Origin: CAVQEG01 sp963711465
GTDB lineage: Bacteria > Bacteroidota > Ignavibacteria > OLB7
Direction of reading: 5' to 3'
Assembly (NCBI GenBank): GCA_963711465.1
Contig: CAVQEG010000001.1
Location: 2,542,001-2,606,000, forward strand
DNA: 64,000 nt
Under the pieces are notes generated by a model. It saw nothing but the letters and a program-made list of their open reading frames with translations. It was not told where the DNA came from and did no database searches. Position numbers and translations under genes: made by a program. The stretch's first letter is position 1. The number at the start of each line of letters is the position of its first letter. This document shows, one piece after another, positions 1-8,747 of this stretch.

Positions 1-2706
1 ATCGAGGAACTGATCGACGAGCACGGCGACTCTCCGACCGGAGGCGTCATAGACGGTCAGCGTCGTGGGCGCGTCGATGCCGACGGAGAACGGGATGTCG
101 GTGTGGCCCTCGAACGGATCGGGGATGTTCCGCCCGAGCGCGTATTTGACGCCGGAGGATTCCACCAGCCGCAGGTCGAGTCCGCAGATGCCGCCGACGA
201 TGGCGCGGCCCGGCGTGGGAACGACGGTGGTGCACTCGGATTCGGGAAACACGATCTGGAAGTCGATCGGCGACTCGACGGTCGATCCGATGAACGACTC
301 GAAATCCAGCCAGAGTACCGTACCGGTGTCCTGCAGAATCGTCCGGGGTATCGAATAGACGATCCCCTCCCAGACTCCGGAACCGGGCTGCACGTTCGTC
401 GGCAGCACGTTCCAGACATCGGCCAGCGACGAATCGGGCGTGACCGACCGCAGCCGCATCATGCCGGGATCGCACTTGACGACGATGTTGAACAGTGCCA
501 CATGGGCCAGCCGGGGGTCATCGTCGAGCCGGATGGGAACGAGCAACGGCGTTCCCGGAACGGCGCGGAAGGTACTGTCGATGCTGGCGGAGATGGTTCG
601 GGGCGCGGGGTCGACCTGCACGAGCACCGAATCGACGTCGGGGCAGCCGGGCGATCCATCGACGCTGAGGTAGTACTTCGTGGTCGACGACGGCGAGGCG
701 ACGGGAGTCGGACAGTCTGTGCAGCTGAGGCCTTCGGCAGGCGACCAGTGGAAGCTCCCGCCACCGGAGGCGACGAGTGCGACCTCTTCGCCCTGACACA
801 GCTTCACCACCGGATCGACCTCGAGCTTCGGACGTTCGGCGACCTCGACCGTCACCTCGGCGAATGATGTACAGCCGGAGGCATTGGATCCGACGACGTG
901 GTAGGTGGTCGTCTGCGAGGGCGACGCGACGGGATCGGCGCAGTCGGCGCAGCTCAGACCGGTCGCCGGAGTCCACTGGTAGGTATCGGCACCGCTGGCA
1001 GTCAACGGAACGTCCGAGCCGCTGCAGATGAGGACGTCGGCACCGGCGTCGATGTTCGGAGAGACGCCCGGCGTGACGGTCACCTGGTGGCTCGTCACGC
1101 ATCCGAAGCGGTTGGTCGCCATGACGGTGTAGGTGGTCTTCACCGATGGTCGGGCAACGGGATTTGCACAGTCGGTGCAGCTGAGTCCACGGGCGGGCGA
1201 CCAGTTCCAGAACAGATCGTCGCTCCCGACGGCGCGGAGCTGCGCGGTGCCGCCATCACAGATCGAGGTGTCGGGCGAGAGGGTGAATTCGGGCAGCGGT
1301 CGAACGTGGACCACGCGGGTAACGGTGTCGTAGCCGTTGTCGTTGGAGGCGATCAGCCGCGCGATGTAGTCACCGGGAGTCTGGTAGCAGACCGTGGGCG
1401 GTATCGATCCGCTGAAGGTCGTGGGCGTGCCGCCGTCGAAGCGCCACTGCCAGTCCTGGGGATCGTCGTAACTGTGATCGGTGTAGCTGATGCATTCGCC
1501 GGCGCAGATCAGCGTGTCACCGAGCGTGAACTGCGCCACCGGCGGCTTGCACGTCTCGAGGGTCGTGTCGTAGAGACCGACGACGAAATTCGGAAGCCCC
1601 TTCATGGAGTTGCCACCGGCGAGATCGAATCCCTCATGGACGTATCCGCAGGCCAGGCCGCGAGCGTTCGGATTGGTGATGACGCCGAGGTGATCGCTCT
1701 TGTGGGCGACGTAGATGCGCCCATCGGGTCCGATCTCCACCGCACCGATGTAGTCGCCGACCTCGGTGCTCCGGTAGAGTTCCACACGAGTGGCCGCGAT
1801 TCGGGCCGAGTCGTTGCCGGAGATATCGAACTGGGCGATGTAGGGATCGCGATCGCCGGTCACATAGAGCTTCGATCCATCGGGAGAGAAGCAGACGCCG
1901 TAGGTCAGTCCGGCGGAATCGGCGGCGTGGATGCTGACTCTGTTGGAGAGCGTTCCGTTCTTGCGATCGATGTCGAAGATCTCCACCAGCCCGAGGTCGA
2001 AGATGGCAACCGCGAGGCGTCGGGAATTCGGAGAGACGCACGCGTAGCCAATGCCGCCGGCGTCGGTGGTACCATGAAACGCCCCGATACGGGTCTCGAC
2101 CGGAATGGCCGAAACGCCGGAGTGGTTGACGAGGTAGAGCCGGAACGCATCGCCGTAGATCTCATGGGTGATCACCCAGAACGCGCGGCCGTTGCAGTGT
2201 CTGACGGCGGTGAGCTTCTCGGTGGCCGAAGCGGCGAGCTGGATGTTCTTCTCCGACGGAATCACGTCCCCGAGTCCCCCATCGAGCGTCATGTCGACGA
2301 CCGAATAGTGGATACCGCGAATGGCATCGGGCACGTAATCACCGACACCGGCGGTGAAGATGTAGTACCGGTTGGAATCGCCCGGCATGGGGAGAATCAG
2401 TGCCGACTGGGTGGAGCTGTACTGGCCTTTGAGTCCCCGGCCATTGGGCATCGGCTGGTGCAGACGATTGAGAACGGTGATGCCGTCGGTGTAGAACAGC
2501 AGCTGACCGGTCCACCGATCGGCCGCGACGGCCGATCCCTCCCACTGATACAGCTGGCCATCGGTGAGCGGCACGGGCGGACCGTTGCGGAAGTCCATGC
2601 CGGCGTGGTCTCCGAAGTACCAGATGTAATCCTGGTACTGCGCCACGGCAGCATGGACGGAGAGCACCAGCAGCAACGTTGCAATCAGCGGAAACAGCCT
2701 GCGCAT
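1..2706 (-). CDS. T9SS-exported propeller/PKD/Ig-repeat surface protein (3' end cut by window)
   Basis: The frame reads without a stop from ATG at 2706 to the window edge (902 codons seen). The N-terminus is a signal peptide (MRRLFPLIATLLLVLSVHAAVAQ) followed by WYFGDHAGMDF, an opening common in T9SS surface proteins. Residues ~25-390 look like a beta-propeller. A PKD domain follows at ~405-480 (CISYTDHSYDDPQDWQWRFDGG), then three Ig/PKD-like repeats each carrying LSCxDCAxPVA with paired cysteines. The last visible residues (FSVGIDAPTTLTVYDASGRR) are the start of a T9SS type A sorting domain, so only about 25-40 residues are missing. It is probably secreted and anchored at the cell surface. 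It is divergent from the phosphatase gene at 2933. The domain calls rest on sequence pattern; the ligand or role is unknown. Confidence 0.85.
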   Translation of the reverse strand, partial: MRRLFPLIATLLLVLSVHAAVAQYQDYIWYFGDHAGMDFRNGPPVPLTDGQLYQWEGSAVAADRWTGQLLFYTDGITVLNRLHQPMPNGRGLKGQYSSTQSALILPMPGDSNRYYIFTAGVGDYVPDAIRGIHYSVVDMTLDGGLGDVIPSEKNIQLAASATEKLTAVRHCNGRAFWVITHEIYGDAFRLYLVNHSGVSAIPVETRIGAFHGTTDAGGIGYACVSPNSRRLAVAIFDLGLVEIFDIDRKNGTLSNRVSIHAADSAGLTYGVCFSPDGSKLYVTGDRDPYIAQFDISGNDSARIAATRVELYRSTEVGDYIGAVEIGPDGRIYVAHKSDHLGVITNPNARGLACGYVHEGFDLAGGNSMKGLPNFVVGLYDTTLETCKPPVAQFTLGDTLICAGECISYTDHSYDDPQDWQWRFDGGTPTTFSGSIPPTVCYQTPGDYIARLIASNDNGYDTVTRVVHVRPLPEFTLSPDTSICDGGTAQLRAVGSDDLFWNWSPARGLSCTDCANPVARPSVKTTYTVMATNRFGCVTSHQVTVTPGVSPNIDAGADVLICSGSDVPLTASGADTYQWTPATGLSCADCADPVASPSQTTTYHVVGSNASGCTSFAEVTVEVAERPKLEVDPVVKLCQGEEVALVASGGGSFHWSPAEGLSCTDCPTPVASPSSTTKYYLSVDGSPGCPDVDSVLVQVDPAPRTISASIDSTFRAVPGTPLLVPIRLDDDPRLAHVALFNIVVKCDPGMMRLRSVTPDSSLADVWNVLPTNVQPGSGVWEGIVYSIPRTILQDTGTVLWLDFESFIGSTVESPIDFQIVFPESECTTVVPTPGRAIVGGICGLDLRLVESSGVKYALGRNIPDPFEGHTDIPFSVGIDAPTTLTVYDASGRRVAVLVDQFLD

Positions 2707-2932
2707 CGGGAAAGAGTGAGATCCTGGGGCGAGATGGACTCAGGGCAATACGTGTCATGCAGGACACGGTGGGGCGGCGAAAGATACACCGGGGGGGCGA
2801 ACGATCGGCGCTGCGGCACATCGGCTGCGCACCGTAGATTGGGCGCTTTCGCGTTTGCGGAACTTTCGTCGAACGGCTCCGTCAGAGCCAGCGTTCTCCG
2901 TCGACGACCATGATTCGCACCGGTTTCCCGCA

Positions 2933-5557
2933 ATGGTCCCTCGAAGCAACACATCGCAGTCATCCGACGTGACCCGACCATCGATTCTCTCCCGCCTGCT
3001 TTCACGGCTGAGCGACAATCAGCTCCGCATCCTCGTCGGGCTGGTGTCGATTCTGCCGCTGTTCGTCATCGGCCTGCGGCTGGTGACGTTCCTGCAACTG
3101 CCGTACACGCACAGCGACGACTGTCTGTGGAGCGTGGTCGAGCGCGGGGGTGAGTACCAGATGTTCGTCTCGCGCGTACCCGAGGGCGGCAGCGCGTACG
3201 AGGCGGGGATCCGCGAAGGCGATCGGGTGCTGGCAATCGACGATCACGCCATTCCCTCCTCACCACAGGCGTCCTACGTGGCGCAGGGATTTCTCGACCA
3301 GGCGCCGGTGGACAAACCGATTTCCTACGTGGTCGAACGTGACGGGGTGGTGATCCGGCTTTCGGTACAGTTGACGTCGATACTCAACCTCGCGTCGCTG
3401 ACGCTGATCGCTTTTTCGATCTGCTGGCTCGTCATCGGCGCGATGGTCGTGCTGGTGCAGCCGCACGGCCGCGTCCAGCAACGGTTCTTCCTGCTTTCAG
3501 TCACCGTTCCCTTCGCTCTGTCGCCGCTCAACCTCACGACGGTACCGTGGCCGTGGTCGATCATTCTGATGACCATCGGCGGGCTGCTCTCACTGGTGTT
3601 CTACAACCTGTGGGTGCGCTTTTCGATGACGTTCCCGATCGATCAGAAGCTGCTCAACACGCGGGGGCGGCGGCTGCTGCTGAACCTCCCGCTGATGCTC
3701 TACGCGGTATTGACCGCGGCGGTCTGGACGGTCCCGAGTCTCACGCAGATCAGTCTGATGCTCTACCAGGTGCTCATACTCGGGACAGCGGTGTTCTACT
3801 ACTGCCTCGGCATCTGGTTCCTTCTGCGCGGCTACCGGCTGATGGCGCAGTCGGCCGACCGGCGACCGATCGCGATCATCCTCTCGGGTTCGATCATCGC
3901 TGCGCTGAGCATTCTCTACATCACGCTGATCCCCGTCGCCAGCGGTCCGACGACGTTCCTGATGAATCCGCATCTGGTGATGCCGATCATCCTGCTGCTG
4001 GCGCTGCCGATCTCGTTCGGCTACGCGATTTTCAAATACCAGGTGATGGACTTCCGGCTGGTGCTGCGCACCACGCTGGTCTACACCATCACGATGGCGT
4101 TCGTCGCAGGACTCTACCTCGGTCTTGCCTATCTGCTGGGACAGGTGGCGGGTTCGTTCATCGGTCCGCAGCTCAAGGCGACCGTCGAAGTGATCGCCTT
4201 CGTGCTGTTCGTAATGCTGTTCGAACCGGTGAAGCGTCAGCTGCAGACGACGATCGAGAATCGGTTCTTCCCGCAGCGGCGGGACTACTCGAGGCAGCTT
4301 GCGGCCTACTCCAACGACGTCGCCGAGGCGGTTGGCGCCCGTTCGGTCGCTGCGTTGACGGCCGAGACGCTCGAGCGCGCGCTCGATCTGCAGGGCGTAC
4401 ACGTGGCGGTGGAGAACCGTCAGGGGGTGCTGGAGATCGCCGCCACCGCGGACGGTTCGAGTCGATTGACGCTCGACCCCGATGCGCTCGACCGGCTGCG
4501 GACGATTCTCGAATCGACACGGGGACTGCTGACGCTGGAGACGCTCGACGACCCCCGCATCGCGTCGCTGCAGGCATGGTTCAGTTACGCGATCGGCCTC
4601 TACGCGCAGGGTCGCGTCATCGGTGCGGTGCTCATGATGCGTCCGGAGGACGACGAACCGCTCTCCGGCAGTCAGGTACCATTCGTCAACGGAGTGGTCG
4701 CCCAGGCGGCATCCGCCATCGAGGTGGCGCGACTCTACGAGGAGGAACTCGAACGTCAGCGCTACCTCGAGGAGCTCAACACGGCGCGGAGGATTCAGCA
4801 GTCGCTGCTGCCGGCGGTGCTGCCGCCGATGCGTGGCATCGTCGTGGCCGCCAGTTCCCATCCCGCTCAGACGGTGGGTGGTGACTACTACGACGTGATC
4901 GATCTCGGCGAGGAACGGTTCCTGGTCATGATCGCCGACGTATCCGGCAAGGGGTTGCCCGCTTCGCTCTACATGGCCGAGCTGCACGGGATGGTGCGCA
5001 TTGCCAGCGCCAGCCAGCAGACGCCCCGTTCCATCCTCATAACGCTCAACGACCACCTGTGCCGGGTGATGGAACCGGGCCAGTTCATCACCGCCACGCT
5101 GCTGCTGTTCGATACACGGCGTCGCACGGTAAGTCTGGCGCGGGCCGGGCACACGCCGATGATCCGACGTTCGGGGCAGGAGATCGACACGCTCCTGCCG
5201 GCCGGCCTCGCGCTCGGGTTGAGCGCCGGCTCGGTGTTCGAGGAGACACTGCAGCAATACACGGTGGAATACGAAAGCGGCGAAACGTTCATCCTCTTCA
5301 GCGACGGCGTCAGTGAGGCGATGAACGGGCGGCGGGAGGAATTCGGTGACGGGCGACTTCGCGACGTGATCGCGGCGACACCCACGGCATCTGCCGACGC
5401 GCTACGCACGCGCATCCTCGACAACGTCGGAGAATTTCGCGGCGACGCCGAGCAGAACGACGACATCACCGTCGTGGTGATCCGTGTCGAGGAGGAGCGG
5501 ATCATCGCACGGGGACCGGCGAACAAGGAAGCGAGCAGAACGGCGGCGGAGCGTTAG
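2933..5557 (+). CDS. Membrane PDZ-GAF-SpoIIE (PP2C-type) serine phosphatase
   Basis: 874 residues from the ATG at 2933; the frame is open further up to a TTG at 2855, and no strong ribosome site decides the start. A membrane helix at ~32-50 leads into a PDZ-like segment (VPEGGSAYEAGIREGDRVLAI, ~75-145), then about seven hydrophobic helices (~150-400), a GAF-like region (~440-590) and a C-terminal SpoIIE/RsbU phosphatase domain (~615-850). The phosphatase metal ligands are visible in GGDYYDV, IADVSGKG and NDDITVVVI. Family members dephosphorylate anti-sigma antagonists in partner-switching pathways. No anti-sigma kinase or STAS gene lies next to it, so its target is unknown. The PDZ and seven-helix part suggests sensing in the membrane or periplasm. 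Confidence 0.9.
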   Translation: MVPRSNTSQSSDVTRPSILSRLLSRLSDNQLRILVGLVSILPLFVIGLRLVTFLQLPYTHSDDCLWSVVERGGEYQMFVSRVPEGGSAYEAGIREGDRVLAIDDHAIPSSPQASYVAQGFLDQAPVDKPISYVVERDGVVIRLSVQLTSILNLASLTLIAFSICWLVIGAMVVLVQPHGRVQQRFFLLSVTVPFALSPLNLTTVPWPWSIILMTIGGLLSLVFYNLWVRFSMTFPIDQKLLNTRGRRLLLNLPLMLYAVLTAAVWTVPSLTQISLMLYQVLILGTAVFYYCLGIWFLLRGYRLMAQSADRRPIAIILSGSIIAALSILYITLIPVASGPTTFLMNPHLVMPIILLLALPISFGYAIFKYQVMDFRLVLRTTLVYTITMAFVAGLYLGLAYLLGQVAGSFIGPQLKATVEVIAFVLFVMLFEPVKRQLQTTIENRFFPQRRDYSRQLAAYSNDVAEAVGARSVAALTAETLERALDLQGVHVAVENRQGVLEIAATADGSSRLTLDPDALDRLRTILESTRGLLTLETLDDPRIASLQAWFSYAIGLYAQGRVIGAVLMMRPEDDEPLSGSQVPFVNGVVAQAASAIEVARLYEEELERQRYLEELNTARRIQQSLLPAVLPPMRGIVVAASSHPAQTVGGDYYDVIDLGEERFLVMIADVSGKGLPASLYMAELHGMVRIASASQQTPRSILITLNDHLCRVMEPGQFITATLLLFDTRRRTVSLARAGHTPMIRRSGQEIDTLLPAGLALGLSAGSVFEETLQQYTVEYESGETFILFSDGVSEAMNGRREEFGDGRLRDVIAATPTASADALRTRILDNVGEFRGDAEQNDDITVVVIRVEEERIIARGPANKEASRTAAER

Positions 5558-5600
5558 GCACCGGTTCCTACGGCAGCCGCAAAGGGGCGAGCCAGCCTCG

Positions 5601-5848
5601 CTCGAGGCGGGCGCCTGACGCGTCAGCTGCACTCGAGGCGGGCGCGGGTCGCGACGGCTGCACTCGAGGCGGGCGCGGGTCGCGACAGCTGCACTCGAGG
5701 CGGGCGCGGGAGGCGTCAGCTGCACTCGAGGCGGGCGCGGGTCGCGACGGCTGCCCTCGAGGCGGGCGCGGGAGGCGTCAGCTGCACTCGAGGCGGGCGC
5801 GGGTCGCGACGGCTGCCCTCGAGGCGGGCGCGGGTCGCGACGGCAGAG
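5601..5848. repeat. Eight tandem copies of a 31-bp repeat
   Basis: Units begin with CTCGAGGCGGGCGC at 5601, 5632, 5663, 5694, 5725, 5756, 5787 and 5818, spaced exactly 31 bp. The second half alternates between GGGTCGCGACGGCTGC(A/C) and GGAGGCGTCAGCTGCA types. There are no spacers between units, so this is not CRISPR. The last unit runs into the left arm of the large palindrome described next. The array lies between two convergent genes and does not look coding. Confidence 0.95.
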
Positions 5849-6172
5849 CCATCGCGAGTGACGCGGCGAGCACGTGCGGTTGGGAGATACATTCAGGCGA
5901 GGTGGACGCTGTGGCAACGATGAGACGGCGTTCCTGCCGGGGGTGCGGAGAGATTGCGCTGCGTCTCACTCGACCGCAGCGCTCCTCTCGACCGCAGTGC
6001 CTCCCTCATCGGCAGTGCCTCCCTCAAACGAAGAGCTCTCTCCGGCTCCACAAGCAGGAACGCCGTCTCGTCGTTGCCGCAGCGCCCGCCACTGCATGAA
6101 TGTATCCCCTGCAGACTCCTGCTCGCCGTGTCACTCGCGATGGCTCTGCCGTCGCGACCCGCGCCAACCTCG
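5818..6172. repeat. ~355-bp near-perfect inverted repeat (giant hairpin)
   Basis: The left arm (about 5818-5938) and right arm (about 6052-6172) are reverse complements over ~120 bp with scattered mismatches. Matching landmarks are GTCGCGACGGCAGAGCCATC on the left against GATGGCTCTGCCGTCGCGAC on the right, GATACATTCA against TGAATGTATC, and GAGACGGCGTTCCTGC against GCAGGAACGCCGTCTC. The ~115-nt loop holds an 18-bp repeat (CGGCAGTGCCTCCCTCAT) and GAAGAGCTCTCTCCG. Either DNA strand, or an RNA from it, could fold into one very long hairpin. Confidence 0.9.
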
Positions 6173-7035
6173 AGAGGAGCGTTCGACCCGCGCCCGCCTC
6201 GAGCGAAGCGTTCGACCCGCGGTTGGGAGATACATTCAGGCGAGGTGGACGCTGTGGCAACGATGAGACGGCGTTCCTGCCGGGGGTGCGGAGAGATTGC
6301 GCTGCGTCTCACTCAACCGCAGCGCTCCTCTCGACCGCAGTGCCTCCCTCATCGGCAGTGCCTCCCTCATCGGCAGTGCCTCCCTCATCGGCAGTGCCTC
6401 CCTCAAACGAAGAGCTCTCTCCGCCTCCACAAGCAGGAACGCCGTCTCGTCGTTGCCGCAGCGCCCGCCACTGCATGAATGTATCCCCTGCAGACTCCTG
6501 CTCGCCGTGTCACTCGCGATGGCTCTGCCGTCGCGACCCGCGCCAACCTCGAGCGAAGCGTTCGACCCGCGCCCGCCTCGAGCGGAGCGTTCGACCCGCG
6601 CCCGCCTCGAGCGAAGCGTTCGACCCGCGGTTGGGAGATACATTCAGGCGAGGTGGACGCTGTGGCAACGATGAGACGGCGTTCCTGCCGGGGGTGCGGA
6701 GAGATTGCGCTGCGTCTCACTCAACCGCAGCGCTCCTCTCGACCGCAGTGCCTCCCTCATCGGCAGTGCCTTCCTCATCCGCAGTGCCTCCCTCAAACGA
6801 AGAGCTCTCTCCGCCTCCACAAGCAGGAACGCCGTCTCGTCGTTGCCGCAGCGCCCGCCACTGCATGAATGTATCCCCTGCAGACTCCTGCTCGCCGTGT
6901 CACTCGCGATGGCTCTGCCGTCGCGACCCGCGCCAACCTCGAGAGGAGCGTTCGACCCGCGCCCGCCTCGAGCGAAGCGTTCGACCCGCGCCAACCTCGA
7001 GCGGAGCGTTCGACCCGCGCCCGCCTCGAGCGAAG
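5880..7035. repeat. Three direct copies of a 343-408-bp unit in convergent intergenic DNA
   Basis: Units begin TTGGGAGATACATTCAGGCG at 5880, 6223 and 6631. Each contains the inner left arm, loop and complete right arm of the palindrome; the outer left arm is present only at the first copy. Lengths differ by whole repeat steps: the internal 18-bp CGGCAGTGCCTCCCTCAT motif occurs 2, 4 and 3 times, and the trailing 29-bp motif (CGTTCGACCCGCGCCCGCCT...) varies from two to four. The trailing motif is essentially the reverse complement of the 31-bp repeat at 5601-5848, so the block 5601-7035 has inverted arrays at its two ends. Open frames through it are Arg/Ser-rich products of the repeats and are not called as genes. 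The whole gap 5558-7049 holds nothing else I can name. Confidence 0.95.
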
Positions 7036-7049
7036 CCGTCGCCTCACCG

Positions 7050-8369
7050 CTACCTCCGCGCCATCGCTTCGGCGATCGCCCTGGTGCCGAACTCGAGGGC
7101 GGCGACCGGAATGCGCTCGTCGGCGGCATGAAGCAGCTTCGTGAAGTTCATTCCCTCGGGGAGTGTCATCGGCAGATATCCGTAGGTCTGAATTCCAAGC
7201 CGATTGAAGAATCGCGCGTCGGTGATTCCCGGCAGCAGCATCGGGATGGGAACGCCCGACGGATCGGACTCGCGCAGAATTCCCGCAAGTCGTTCGAACC
7301 CGCTCATGTCCGGTTCCGCCGGCGCCAGTACGTCAGCGTCGATCTCCACGTCACAGTCGATGCCCCGTAACGCACGGGAAAGCTCGGCTCGCAATTCCTC
7401 TACCCCGACTCCGGGAAGCACCCGCGCGTCGACCTCGAGGACAACCTCCGATGGTATCACGTTGATACCCGAACCGGAGTGGATCACCGTGGGAGACAGT
7501 GTCGTTCGCAGCAATGGCGCGAACAGGGCGAGCGGCCCGGAGAGCCGCTCCAGCAGCGCAGCGGCGATCCTCGGATTGAGCAGTCGACGCAACAGCAGCG
7601 CCCGCGCCGCCGGAAGTTCCGCCGCGATCGACTCCACCATCATCCGCGCCACCGGCGTGACCCGTACTGGTGGACGGTATCGCTCCAGCGCCGTCAGAAT
7701 TTTCCCCAGCCGCCCCATCGCCCCGCCTCTCACCGGTATCGAACCGTGTCCTCCCTCCCCCCGCGCCGTGATCCGCACGCGACAGGCCGACTTCTCGGCG
7801 ACCATGATCGGATAGAATCGAATTCCCTCGATCGTGATCGAGAACCCACCGAACTCCCCGATCGCATGGCGGATTCCGCCGAATTCTTCCGCGTGATGCT
7901 CCACGAGGAACCGCGCTCCGAATTCGCTCCGGTCCTCCTCGTCGCTCAGAATCGCCAGCACTACGTCGCCCGGCAGCTCGCGCTCGTCGCGCCGCGCCCG
8001 CAGCAGCGCCGAAAGCATCATAGCCACGCCGCCCTTCATGTCCAGAGCTCCACGTCCCCACACCATGTCCTCGGCGATGAGAGCATCGAATGGAGGATGG
8101 CGCCACTGCTGACCTGCCGTTGAGACCACGTCCACGTGACCGTAGAGCAGAAGCGGCGGTACGGTGCCTGCTCCCTCCAGTCGCGTGATCAGGTTGGGTC
8201 GCCGCGGATCGCGTGACAGGAACGTGGTGTCGAATCCTGCCTCGTGCAGGAGCGCGTTGATGAACAGCACGCACTCGCGCTCGTTGCCGGGCGGATTGGT
8301 GGTGTCGAATCGAATCAGATGCTGCAGAAGTCGGATCGGATCGTCGGCGAAGCCGGTGTGGGATGGCAT
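7050..8369 (-). CDS. M20-family metallopeptidase (ArgE/DapE/carboxypeptidase type)
   Basis: 439 residues, a normal length for the family. Metal-binding motifs are clear: GHVDVV (~78-83), GRGALDMKGG (~108-117) and ILSDEEDRSEFG (~143-154), with a later ALEFGTRAIAE region carrying the last ligands. The middle (~185-300) is the dimerisation domain. Members cleave peptide or acyl-amino-acid bonds with two zinc ions; the substrate cannot be told from sequence. There is no signal peptide, so it is probably cytoplasmic. It starts 9 bp after the SpoIIAA-like gene, so the two are likely cotranscribed. The stop (TAG at 7050) abuts the repeat block. Confidence 0.9.
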   Translation of the reverse strand: MPSHTGFADDPIRLLQHLIRFDTTNPPGNERECVLFINALLHEAGFDTTFLSRDPRRPNLITRLEGAGTVPPLLLYGHVDVVSTAGQQWRHPPFDALIAEDMVWGRGALDMKGGVAMMLSALLRARRDERELPGDVVLAILSDEEDRSEFGARFLVEHHAEEFGGIRHAIGEFGGFSITIEGIRFYPIMVAEKSACRVRITARGEGGHGSIPVRGGAMGRLGKILTALERYRPPVRVTPVARMMVESIAAELPAARALLLRRLLNPRIAAALLERLSGPLALFAPLLRTTLSPTVIHSGSGINVIPSEVVLEVDARVLPGVGVEELRAELSRALRGIDCDVEIDADVLAPAEPDMSGFERLAGILRESDPSGVPIPMLLPGITDARFFNRLGIQTYGYLPMTLPEGMNFTKLLHAADERIPVAALEFGTRAIAEAMARR

Positions 8370-8378
8370 GGGCCGAAT

Positions 8379-8618
8379 CTACGCGTTTCCCCGTTCGAGA
8401 CTTCCGGAGCGAATCCAGTCCCACGCCTGGTTGCGTTCGACGGCGTCGAAGGAGCGCGTCTCGCCGGAGATCAAGCGCCCTCCGATCTCGGTGATCCACC
8501 GTTCCCATCGTGCATCTCCGACGACAGCGACGCGCTCGAAGTCGAGCCGTCGGCCGGTGATCGTTCCGGTCACCTTCAGGCCGAACAGATGTCCCGTGTC
8601 CTCGGTTACCTGATACAT
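8379..8618 (-). CDS. SpoIIAA-like (STAS-fold) protein with central segment missing
   Basis: 79 residues from ATG 8618, chosen because AGAGGT lies about 6 nt upstream; an in-frame extension to 8672 lacks such support. The N-terminus (MYQVTEDTGHLFGLKVTGTIT) and the C-terminal half (FERVAVVGDARWERWITEIG ... FDAVERNQAWDWI) match the two ends of SpoIIAA-like proteins. The usual ~45-50-residue middle (helix 1 and the strand usually ending in DFEGW...) is absent, and the ends are joined at TITGRRLDFERV. The family is normally ~120 residues. Either this is a real shortened variant or an in-frame deletion has made it non-functional. It is upstream of and close to the M20 gene. Confidence 0.7.
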   Translation of the reverse strand: MYQVTEDTGHLFGLKVTGTITGRRLDFERVAVVGDARWERWITEIGGRLISGETRSFDAVERNQAWDWIRSGSLERGNA

Positions 8619-8747
8619 TCGTACCTCTGTCGATTGAGTCGTCTCGGGGATTCGTTGTGAGGCGACGGGCACACATATTTCGTACCCGCATCGCCGTTTG
8701 CGCCCTCTCGGGCCGATCGCGGAACGAAGATTGAAGCTGAGGTGGGA

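Noticed and set aside
898..2913. 671-codon frame on the + strand
   Set aside because: It is antisense to the T9SS surface protein, which has a signal peptide, PKD/Ig repeats and sorting domain. The antisense product has no recognisable motifs.
5601..5848. CRISPR array
   Set aside because: Units are directly adjacent with an exact 31-bp period and no unique spacers; no cas genes nearby.
6100..7131. 343-codon frame through the large repeats
   Set aside because: Its sequence just repeats the DNA repeats, is Arg/Ser/Ala-rich, differs in length between copies and runs into the antisense of the M20 gene.
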